Below, one piece after another: positions 15,001 through 27,000 of a DNA stretch of 64,000 nt (within the stretch, counting starts at the first letter, position 1; the number at the start of each line of letters is the position of its first letter). The notes under the pieces were generated by a model, which worked only from the letters and a program-made list of their open reading frames with translations, was not told the origin of the DNA and ran no database searches. The translations under genes were made by a program, and so were the position numbers. The stretch is taken from contig CBDBJR010000001.1 in NCBI GenBank assembly GCA_965206445.1, positions 496,001 through 560,000 on the forward strand, in the 5' to 3' direction. The DNA comes from CBDBJR01 sp965206445 (GTDB lineage: Bacteria > Pseudomonadota > Gammaproteobacteria > Arenicellales > Poriferihabitantaceae).

Positions 15001-18000
15001 GGCCGACTTCGCGGCCATTGTCGCCGCCACCGCCGGCGTCACCGACTGCCTGCTCATCACCGCGGCGGAGTTGGCCGCTTTCCGCGCGCAGCTGGGCGAG
15101 TTGACGATTTCCGACGGCATTCTGACCCCGCCGTTCGACCCGGGCACCGCCGCCTATACGGTCGCCGTCGCCGGCGCGGTCGCCAGCGTGACGGTGACGC
15201 CGGTGGCCAGCCAGACTGCGGCGACCATTCGCGTGAACGGCGCGGTGGTGATCGGCGGCAGTCCAAGTGCGCCGATTACACTGCCGGCGGGCGCCGTGGT
15301 GACGATTGCGATTGCGGTGACCTCCCCCGGGGGCACCACCAGGACCTACACCGTGGGCGTGACCCGCCCGGCGGCGGGTCAGGCGACGGCGACGCTGACC
15401 GGCACGCTGACCGAGGCCAATCTGGTTGCCGGCACGCGGACGACGGTGCGGTTGCAAAATACCAGCTATGTGGCCGCCGACCAACTGACGGCGGACGACT
15501 TCTTGCTCGCGGATAGCGTGGCCGGGACGGTGCGCGTGACCGGGGTCACCCGCGACAGCGCCAACGCGGCGACGCTGACACTGGCGCATGACGGCGGCGA
15601 CATTACCGATGACGGCGGGCTGCATGTGGTGGTGCGGGCAAGCGGGCACAGCGGCGCCGCCGACCTGGACGCCGGCAGTGTGGCGATTACCGCCAGCAGC
15701 GGCACCAATATCTGCGGCCGCACGCCGCAGGTGCGGGCTGCGATTGTCGCTGCGGCGACGGCCGCCGACTGCACCAGTGTGGCCGATCTGGGTTCGATTA
15801 TCCGGCTGGGCCTGAGAGCCCAGAGCATCACGGCGCTGCAAAGCGGTGATTTTGCCGGCTTGTCCGGGCTGCGGTTTTTGAATTTGAGCGCCAACCGGTT
15901 TGCCACCGCGCTGCCGCTCGACATTTTTGCCGGCTTGTCGATGTTGCGGGTGTTGGATTTGGATGGCGCCGGTCTGGCCGCCCTCAATGCGGGTGTGTTT
16001 GCCGGGCTGTCGGCGTTGACGACGCTGGATTTGCGCGCCAACCGCCTGGCCGCGCTGGATGCCGGTGTGTTTGCCGGGCTGTCGGCGTTGACGACGCTGG
16101 ATTTGAACGGCAATCAGTTGGTCACGCTGCCGGGCGGTGGGTTTACCGATCTGTCGGCGCTGACCGGTTTGCGCCTGGACAACAACCGCCTGGTGACGCT
16201 GCCGGGCGGTGGGTTTACCGGTCTGTCGGCGCTGACCGGTTTGCGCCTGGACAACAACCACCTGGTGACGCTGCCGGGCGGTGGGTTTACCGATCTGTCG
16301 GCGCTGACCGATTTGCGTCTGGACAACAACCGCCTGGTGACGCTGCCGGGCGGTGGGTTTACCGGTCTGTCGGCGCTGACCGGTTTGCGTCTGGACAACA
16401 ACCGCCTGGTGACGCTGCCGGGCAGTGTGTTTAACGGCTTGTCGGCGCTGGCGTCATTAAATCTGCGCACCAACAGTCTGGCCGCGCTCGAGGCCGAGGT
16501 GTTTGCCGGCCTGTCGGCACTGACGACGCTGGATTTGCGCACCAACCGGTTCACCCCGCTGAGCGGTCTGCCGGCCGGGGTGTTTGACCCGGTGCTCGCA
16601 CAGTTGGGCGACATTGTGGCCACCCCTCCCGATACGGGCACCTATTTCGCGGTGAATGACGTCGTCCGCGCGGCGCATTTTGTCTGCTCGCGCGCCGACG
16701 TCGCACGGCTTGAGGCGGCCAACGGCGGTGCCGACTGCCTGCGCATCACCGTCGCGCAACACGACACCTTCGTGCAGGCCGACGCCACGCTGAGCGACCT
16801 GACGATTTCCGCCGGCACGCTGACGCCGCCGTTTGCCCTCGACACCACCGACTATGCCGTCGCCCTCGACCCCGCCGTCAGCACCGTGACGGTGACGCCG
16901 GTCGCCAGCCAGCCCGGCGCCACGATTACCGTCAACGCCACCCCGGTGGACAGTGGCCGCCCCAGTGCGGCCATTCCGCCGGTCACCGACACGCCGACGG
17001 ACATTGTGATTGCGGTGGCCATCACCGACCCGGACACCGACACGACCACCACGCAGACCTATACCGTCACCGTCACCCGCCCGGCGGGCGCGCTGCTGAC
17101 CGGCAGCCTGACCGAGGCCGCCCTGTTCGCCGACCCGGCGCCGACGCTGACGGTGACGCTGCACGGGGTCGAATACGTGGCCGCCGACCAGCTGGGGGCG
17201 GACGACTTCGTCGTCAGTGATACCGTGGTGGTGCGTGACGGCGTAGACGGGACGGTGCGCGTGACCGGGGTCAGCCGCGACAGCGCGAGCACGGCCACGC
17301 TGACGCTGGGCTATGACGGCGCCGACGTTCTGATGGACGGCGAGTTGTCGGTCACGGTCGCCGCCGCCGCCCACAGCGGCGCCGCCGACCTGCCCGCCGG
17401 CAGCATCCCGATTACCGCCAGCACCGACGCGGGTATCAATATCTGCACCCGCACGGCAGCGGTACGCGCTGCCCTCCTCGCCGCTGCCGGCGTCACGTCC
17501 ACCGCCTGCGTGAGTGTGCGTGCAGCGGAGCTGGCTGCGATTACGGAGCTTGACCTGACTGACGGGCGGATCGCGACCTTGCAACGCGGTGATTTTGCCG
17601 GGATGACGGCGCTGGTGGAGTTGCGTTTGCAACGCAACCGCCTCACCGCGCTGCCCGTCGGCCTGTTTGACGGCTTGACGGCGCTTGAGGATTTGAATTT
17701 GCGCAACAACCGGCTCGCCGCACTGGATGCCGGTATTTTTGCCGGTTTGTCGGCGCTTGAGGATTTGAATTTGCGCAACAACCGGTTCGCCGCACTGGAT
17801 GCCGGCATTTTTGCCGGTTTGTCGGCGCTTGAGGATTTGGATTTGCAGAACAGCCAGATCGCCGCACTGGATGCCACCATGTTTGCCGGTTTGTCGGCGC
17901 TGCAGCGTCTGGAGTTGCAGAGCAACCGGTTGGACGCACTGGATGCCGGCCTGTTTGCCGGTTTGTCGGCGCTGCAGAGTCTGGAGTTGCAGAGCAACCG

Positions 18001-21000
18001 GTTGGACGCACTGGATGCCGGCCTGTTTGCCGGTTTGTCGGCGCTTCAGACGTTGGTGTTGAGCAGCAATCGGCTCGCCGCACTGGATGCCGAGCTGTTT
18101 GACGGCTTGACCGCGCTGACCCTGTTGGGTTTGCAAGACAACCGGCTCACCACCCTGCCGGCAGGTCTGTTTGACGACCTGGATGCGCTTGAGAATTTGA
18201 ATATGGTCGACAATCCATTCACACCGGCAACCGGTCTGCCCGCCGGCATCTTTGACAATGTGTTCGATACCCTGAGTGCCGGCCTCAATATCGACGCCGC
18301 CGGCCGAGCCGCCCATTTTGTCTGCTCCCGTTTCGACGCCGCCGACATTGTCGCCTTCACCGCCGCCGTTAGCGACTGCCTCTTCATCACCAGCGCACAC
18401 CTCGACGCCTACAATCTGACCATCGCCACGTTGAGCGGCCTGACGATTTCCGCCGGGTCGCTGACGCCGGCCTTTGACGCCGCCACCGACGCCTATACCG
18501 TCGCCGTCCGCAACCGCGTCGACCGCGTGACCGTCACGCCGACCGCCAGCCAGGCCGGCGCCACGATTACCGTCAACACCGCCGCCGTCGCCGGCGGCGA
18601 CCCCAGTGCGGCCATTTTGCTGCCGACGCCGGACCGGGCGGTGTCGATTGCCATTGCCGTGACCGCCGCCGACACGACCACCAGGCAGACCTACACGGTC
18701 ACCGTCACCCGTGCGTTGGCGCCGCGCATCACCGGCATTGCGCTGACCTCGGACGCCGGCGGCAATCGCGTCTATGAGATTGGCGACGCGATTGAGGCGA
18801 CCGTCACCTTCAGCGAGGCGGTCACGGTCACCGGTCGGCCGGAGTTGACGCTGACGGTGGGCACCGAGCCGCGCCAGGCAGTCTACGTCCGCGGCGACGC
18901 GACCCCGACGCTGGTGTTCAGCTACCCGGTGGTCACCGGCGATAATGACGCGGACGGTGTGGGCATCGGTGAAAATGCGCTGACCCAGGTCGACGGCAGC
19001 ACGATTCAAGCGCTGACCTCCGCCGACACCGCGGAGCTCACGCATACGCTGGTGCCCGATGCCAACGCACACCGGGTAGACGGCGTCGCCCCGACGGTGG
19101 TCGAGGTCGCCATCATCAGCACCGGCCCGTATGCCCGCGGCGAGTCGATTGTGTTGGCGGTGACCTTCAGCGAGCCGGTGCGGGTGGACGTCGCCGGCGG
19201 CACCCCGCAGAGTGCGCTGACGGTGGGCAACACCGCCCGCCAGGCGGTCTACACCGACGGCAGCGGCACGACCGCACTGATGTTCAGCTACACGGTGGTC
19301 GGCGACGACCGTGATGACGATGGGGTTGCGGTGGTGCGCAATGTCCTGACGGCCAACGGCGGCATCATCCGGGACGACGTCGGCAACGTTGCGGTGGTGC
19401 TGGAGCACGCTCCGATTGCCGCCGACGTCGCCAACCGAGTGGACCCCGTCGCGCCGACGGTCAGCGCGGCCACCATTAACGGCACCGGTCTGGTGCTGAC
19501 CTACAACGAGGCGCTCGACGCCAGCTCGGTGCCGGCGCCGGCCGCCTGGACGCTGGCACTGGAGTCGGGCCCGGCGCCGACGGTGGTCGACGGCGGCGTG
19601 ACCATCAGCGGGCAGACGGTGACGCTGCGGCTGGGCGCCGCCGTGACCGCGGCGGACGTGGTGACGCTGTCCACCACCGCCGGCGCGAATCCGGTGCGCG
19701 ATCTGGCCGGCAACGCGGCGGACAATCTCACCGCCCGGGCGGTAACCAACAACACCGCGGCGCCGCGCATCACCGGCATCGAGTTGACCGCAGACGCCGG
19801 CGCCGACAACGCCTACGCGATTGGCGAGGCGATTGACGCGACGGTGACGTTCGATGCGGCGGTGACGGTCACCGGTGTGCCGGAGTTGGCGCTGACGGTG
19901 GGCAGCGAGCCGCGCCCGGCGGTCTACACCAGCGGCGACACGACCCCGGCGCTGGTGTTCCGCTACACGGTGGTCGCCGGCGACCGTGACGCGGACGGCG
20001 TGGGTATCGGTGAAAATGCGCTGACCCAGGTCGCCGGCAGCGCGATTCGCGACCCCGCCGACACCTTCGACGCGGTGCTCGCGCACGCGGCGGTGGCCGC
20101 TGCCGCCGAACAGTCGGTGGACGGCGTCGTCCCGACGGTGGTTGACGGCGGTGTCGCCATCAGCAGCACCGGCCCGTATGCCCTGGGCGAGGAGATTGTG
20201 TTGACGGTGACGTTCAGCGAGGCGGTGACGGTGGCGGTCGGGGGCACACCGCAGAGTGCGCTGACGGTGGGCACGGCGACGCGCGCGGCGGTCTACGACC
20301 GCGCCAGCAGCAGCAACACGGTGCTGGCATTCAGCTACACGGTCGCCGCCGCCGACCACGATGACGATGGGGTTGCGGTGGCGGTCGATGCCCTGACGGC
20401 CAACGCCGGCACTATCCGGGACGTCGCCGGCAACCCTGCGCTGCTGGCGCACGCGGCGGTGGCTGCGGCCGTCGCCCAGCGGGTGGACGCCGCCGCGCCG
20501 CTGCTGAGCACGGCCACCGTCAGGGACGATGTCGTGACGCTGATCTACAACGAGGTGCTCGACGCCAGCGCGGCGCCGGCGGCGGCAGATTATCGGCTGA
20601 CACGGGGGGCGGGCACGGCGCCGACGGTCAACGCCGGTGGCGTGACGGTCAGCGGACGGACGGTGATGCTGATGCTGAGTGCGGCGGTGCCGGCGAACGC
20701 TGTGGTGACGCTGACGTACACCGCCGACGCGACGCCGCTGCGCGATCGGGCCGGCAACCGGGCCGCCAATCTCACGGCCCGGGCGGTGGACAACACCACC
20801 GATGTGCCGAGCATCACGGCGATTGCGTTGACCTCGGACGCCGTTGATGGCGTCTATGCGCCTGGCGAGGTGATTGCAGCGACGGTGACCTTCAGCGAGC
20901 CGGTTGCGGTCACCGGTGCGCCGGAGTTGGCGCTGACGGTGGGCACGGCGACGCGCCCGGCGGTCTACGACCGCGACAGCAGTACCAACACGGCGCTGGT

Positions 21001-24000
21001 GTTCAGCTACACGGTGGCCGCTGACGATCTTGACACTGACGGCGTGCGCATCGGCACCAATGCGCTGACCCACGTCAACAGCAGCAGGATTCGCGACGTG
21101 GCCGACACCGTCGACGCGGCGCTCACGCACAGTGTGACGGTGGCCGCTGACGCCGCCCAGTCGGTAGACGGCGTCGCCCCGACGGTGACCGGCCTGGTGC
21201 TGCGCAGCGCCGGCCCGTATGTCGCCGGCGATGCGATTGAGCTGACGGCGACCTTCAGCGAGGCGGTGACGGTGGACGTCGGTAGCGGCACGCCGCAGCT
21301 AGCGCTGACGGTGGGCAGCACTGCGCGCGCGGCGGTCTACACCGGCGGCAGCGATTCGCCGCTGCTGGTGTTCCGCTACACGGTGGTCGCCGGCGACAAC
21401 GATGACGATGGGGTCGCGGTGGCACGCAATGCCCTGACGACCGGCGGCGGCACCATCCGGGACGCCGCCGGCAACGACGCGCTGCCGGCGCACGCGGCGA
21501 TTGCCGCGACCGCCGCCCATCGGGTGGACAACACCGCGCCGACGGTCAGCGCGGCCACCATCACGGGCACCGCCCTGATGCTGACCTACAACGAGGCTCT
21601 CGCCGCCGGCGCGGTGCCGGCGCCGGCCGCCTGGACGCTGACGCTGGGGGCGGGCAGTGCACCGACGGTGGTCCCGGACGGCGTGGCGATCAGCGGGGCG
21701 ACGCTGACGCTGACGCTGAGCGCCCCCGTGGTGGCGACCGATACGGTGATGCTGGCGTACACCGCCGGGGCGACGCCGCTACGCGACCGGGCCGGCAACC
21801 CGGCCGCCGATTTCACCGGCCAGGCGGTCGCCAACAGCACCCCGTCGGCGCCGGAAATCACCGCCATCGCGTTGACCTCGGATGCCGGCGACGGCGTCTA
21901 TGCGATTGGCGACACCATCGCCGCGACGGTGACCTTCAGCGCGGCGGTCACGGTCATCGGTCGGCCGCAGTTGGCACTGACGGTGGGCCCGGATACGCGC
22001 CCGGCGGTCTACGACGGCGGCCGCAGCACCACCACGACGCTGGTGTTCCGCTATAGGGTGGTCGCCGGCGACCACGACGCGGACGGCGTGCGCATTGCCG
22101 CCGATGCGCTGAGCCTGCCCATCGGCAGTGCGCTGCGGGACACCACCGATACCAGGGATGCGGTGCTGACGCACCGTGTGACGGTGGCCGCTGACGTCGC
22201 CCACCGGGTAGACGGCGTTGCGCCACGGGTCACCGGGCTGGTGCTGACCGCCGGCCCGTATAGGACCGGTGCGGTGATTACGCTGACGGCGACCTTCAGC
22301 GAGCCGGTGACGGTGGCGGTCGGCGGCGGCACGCCGCAAATGGCGCTGACAGTGGGCAGCACGGCGCGCGCGGCGGTCTACACCGCCGGCAGCGGCACGC
22401 CGGCGCTGGTGTTCAGCTATACGGTGGCCGACGACGACAACGATGGCGCTGCGGTCGCGGTGGCGCTGGACGCCCTGACGGCCAACGGCGGCAGCATCCG
22501 CGACGCCGTCGGCATCAATGCGGTGCTGGAGCACAATCCGATTGCCGTGGACGCCGCCAATCGCGTGGACACCGTGGTGCCGCTGCTGCGCACGGCAACC
22601 ATCAATGGCGCGCTGCTGGTGCTGACCTACCAGGAGGTGCTCGACGCCGACGCGGCGCCGGCGCCGGCAGACTACACGCTGACACTGGCGGTGGGCGACG
22701 CGCCGACGGTGGACGGCGTGACGATTAGCGGGGCGACGGTGACGCTGACGCTGAGTGCGGCGGTGGCATCGACCGATGCCGTGACGCTGGCGTACACCGC
22801 CGGGACGCCGCCGCTGCGCGACCGGGCCGGCAACCCGGCAGCCGATCTCATCACCCGGGCGGTAACCAACGCCACCTTGTCGTTGCCGCGCATCACCGGC
22901 ATTGGGTTGACCTCGGAGGCCGGCGATGACTTCTATTATGCGCTGGGCGACCGCATTGCCGCGACGGTGACCTTCAGCGAGCCGGTGACGGTGGTCGGCC
23001 TGCCGGCGTTGGCGCTGACGGTGGGCGCCAACACGCGCCCGGCGGTCTACGCCGCCGACGCCAGCGGCAGCGAGCCAACCACGGAGTTGGTGTTCAGCTA
23101 TACGGTGGCCGCCGGCGCCGACCCGCTCGACCCGCTCGACGCGCGCCACGACCTTGACGATAACGGCGTGCGCATTGCCGCCAATGCGCTGACCCACGCC
23201 GGCGGCAGCACGATTGGCGCCGACCGCCGCGCCGCGCTGCTGGCTCACGCGGCGGTGCCGGATGACGACAATCACCGGGTGGACAGCATCATCCCGCGGC
23301 TGACCGGGCTGGTGCTGGCCGCCGGCCCGACCGCCAGGGACGAGGCGATTGCGCTGACGGCGACCTTCAGCGAGGCGGTGGTGATATTCGGCCAGCCGCG
23401 GGTGGCGCTGACGGTGGGCACCCAGACGCGCCACGCGGTCTACCTCAGCAGCCCGACCGCGACGACGGCGGTATTCCGCTATACGGCGGTCGCCGGTGAC
23501 CGCGCTGACGCTGGGGTGGCGGTGGCGGCCAATGCGCTGGAGTCAAACCGCGGCACCATCCAGGACGCCGCCGGCAACGACGCCGTGCTGGATCACATTG
23601 CGATTGACCCGGTGGTCACCAATCAAGTGGACACCACGCCGCCGACGCTCAGCAGTGCAACCGTCAACGGCGCTGTCCTGACAGTGATCTACAGCGAGCT
23701 GCTCGACGACCGCGCGCCGCCGGCGCCGGCGGCCTGGACGCTGACGCTGGGGGCGGGCGTCGCGCCGGTGGTCGCCGGGGTGTCGGTCGACCGGACGACG
23801 GTGACGCTGCTGCTGGACGCGGCGGTGGAGTCGGTCGATACGGTGACGCTGGTCTATGCCGCCGACGCCAATCCGCTGCGCGACCCGGTCGGCAACCCGG
23901 CCGCCGATTTCACCGGCCAGACGGTCACCAACCGCACCGCGGCATTGACGGCCACGCTGACCGGCACGCTGACCGAGGCGGCGCTGTTCGCCGCTGACCC

Positions 24001-27000
24001 GGTGACGGTCAGCGTCACCCTGCCCGCCACCGAGTACGTGGTCGCCGCTGAGCTGCTGCCGCGCCACTTCAGGCCGACCGACACGGTGCCCGGCGCGGTG
24101 ACGGTCATGGCGGTCAGCCGCGACGACGCCACCACCGCCACGTTGACGCTGGCGTATGACAACGTGGACCTCGGCAGCGATGGCAGTCTGTCGCTCACCG
24201 TCGCCGCCGCCGCGCACACCGGCCGCGGCGCCCTGGCCACCAACCCGATCTCGATCAGCGCCAGTGCCGGTGTCAATATCTGCACCCGCACGGCAGCGGT
24301 GCGGGAGGCGCTCCTTGAGGCCATCACGCCCACCCCCGACGACTGCACCAATGTACCGCTGGCGGGGCTGCAAGCGGTGGCCGGCCTTGATCTGAGCAAT
24401 CAAACCATCGCGGCGCTGCAACGCGGCGATTTTGCCGACTTGTCGGGGCTGACGCAGCTGGATTTGGATAACAACCCGTTCACCACGTTGCCGGCCGATA
24501 TTTTTGCCGGCTTGAGCGGGCTGGAGCAGTTGCGTGTTAACGCCGCCGGCCTGACCGCATTGCCGGCCGACATTTTTAACGGCCTGGCGCTGACGTTGTT
24601 GGATTTGGGCGGCAATGCGTTCACGCTGGCAACCGGCCTGCCGGTCGGGGTGTTTGACGCGGTGCTCGGTACGCTGGGCCCGATTGGCGCGACTGGCAAC
24701 GCCGGATTCGGGGTGGACGCCACCGTTCGCGCCGCCCATTTTGTCTGCTCGCGTGCCGACTTCGCCGCCATTGCCACGTCCGCCGGGGTGGACTGCCTCC
24801 GGGTCAGCGCGGCGCAATTCAACACCTACCGGGTGCAGACGGACGCCACGTTGCGCGGCCTGCGCATTTCCGCCGGCACCCTCAACCCGGTGTTCGACGC
24901 CGGCACCGTCGACTATACCGTCGCCGTCGCCAACACCGTCGCCAGCGTGACCGTCACGCCGACCGCCAGCCAGACCGGCGCCACGCTTACCGTCAACGCC
25001 AACCCGGTGGACAGCGGCAGCCCCAGTGGCCCGATTGATCTGCCGACACCGGGCACGGCGGTGCCGATACCCATTGTCGTGACCGCCGCCGACACCACCA
25101 CCACGCAGACCGTCACCGTCACCGTCACCCGTGCGACGGTGCCGATCATCACCGCCATCGCGTTGACCTCGGATGCCGGCGACGACGTCTATGCGATTGG
25201 CGAGGTGATTGCCGCGACGGTCACCTTCAGCGCGGCGGTCACGGTCACCGGCAGGCCACAGCTGGCGCTGACGGTGGGCACCGAGACGCGCCAGGCGGTC
25301 TACACCACCGACGGCAGCACGACCACGGCGCTGGTGTTCAGCTACCCGGTGGCCGCCGGCGACCACGACGCGGACGGCGTGAGCATCGGCCCCAATGCGC
25401 TGACCCACGTCGCCGGCAGCACGATTCGAGACGCGACCGATACCGAAGATGCGGTGATCACACACCGTGTGACGGTGGCCGATGCCCCCGAACAGTCAGT
25501 AGACGGCGTCGTCGCCCCGACGGTGCCGCCGCCGCCCGCCTTCCCCGCCGCCGTCGGCCTGGGGGTCAACGCCGCCGACGATCAGGTCGAGCTGCACTAC
25601 CAATTGGGCCAGAACATCGACCCCGCCTTCCTGCCGGCGGCCACCGGCGGCCTCGGCCAGATCGTCTACTCGCTCACCATCGCGTTTGGTTTTTTGCATC
25701 GGCTCGACGCCATCGGCTTCGAGTTTGACCCGGTCAACCGCCGGCTGACCGGCAGCCCGCTGGTCGCCGGCGTCGGCCTGCGCGACCTCGGCAGCTTCAT
25801 GAGCGGCGGCAACAACGTCATCAATCGGGGTTATCCGTACTTCTACCGCGCCCGCGACGCCGTCGGCCGCACCGCCAGCACCCTGGTCTTCATCACCGTC
25901 TGCGAAGACGGCGGCGTCCCCGCCGGCGACCAACGCTGCACGCCGCCGCCGCCCGATACCCCGTTGCCGTTGTCCCATACCCCGCTGAGCAGCTCCGCCT
26001 TTACCTACACCGTCGGCGAGCCGATCGACAGGCTGGTCATAGCGGAGGCCACCGGCGGCTCCGGCCGCCAACCCCGGTACGTCTACCTTGCATCGCTGCT
26101 GCCCGCCGGCCTGACCTTCGACCCCGCCAGCCGCACGCTCTCCGGCACCCCGACCACGCCCGGCGCCACCAGGGCAGGCATCACGGTGTTTGATCTCGGC
26201 AGCCGCCGCGCCCTCTCTTCGGTCATCACCTTCACCGTCGCCCCGTTCGGCCCGCAGTGGGTCCTGCCGCCGGAACAGTCCGACGTCATCCTCCCGGTCA
26301 GCTCCAGTCCTGATGTTGTTGAGGTGGCGCTGGATCTGGCCACCAACCTCACCGGCTTCCCCACCTACAACCTGACCCGGGCGAATGGCGGCCCGTTGCC
26401 CGACTATCTGGTGCAGGATTCAGCCGTTGAGCCGTTGTACTTTTTGCGGCCGGACAGAGCACGCGCCGCCAACGTCCAGAGCGGCGATGTCCTCCAGCTG
26501 CGCTATACCGTCACCGACAGCGTCGGCTCGACCAGTGTCTCCATTCGCATCACCTTCAGCACATTATTCCTGCCCCTGTTGCCGGTCGTGGATCAAGTGG
26601 ACGAGGTCATCCGGCTGCCGGTCAATCGACCGCTCGACCAACCGATAGCGCTGACAGCCGCCACCGGCGCCATCGGCCCGGTCACCTACCGCCTCAATGG
26701 TCAGGGCCCGACCGGCCCCCGCACGCTGGCCGAATCCGGGGCCAGGGGGCTGACGTTTGACCCGCAAACCCGCCTGCTGACCGGCACCCCGCTCAACCCC
26801 AGCCAGCTCGTGGTCCTGACCTACCAGGCCACCGACAGCATGACCACCTTCACCACCCCGCTCACCCTGCGCCTCACCGGCCCCACGCTCGACGTGCCGG
26901 CCGCGCAGATCTGGCCGGTCGGCGAGCCGGTCAGCCTCACCCTGCCGCAGGCCGAGACCACGCAAGGCGCGCCCATCAGCGGCGCCACCTACACCCTCAC

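Noticed and set aside
16151..16438. 72-nt regularly spaced repeats considered as a CRISPR-like or non-coding satellite array
   Set aside because: Units are directly abutting, have no unique spacers and encode textbook LRRs in frame.
14227..18390. Shorter antisense and third-frame open stretches across the LRR region that appear in matching pairs in both mega-units
   Set aside because: The pairs are explained by the sense-strand paralogy; sequences are biased and shift with LRR copy number. No start context or independent conservation.
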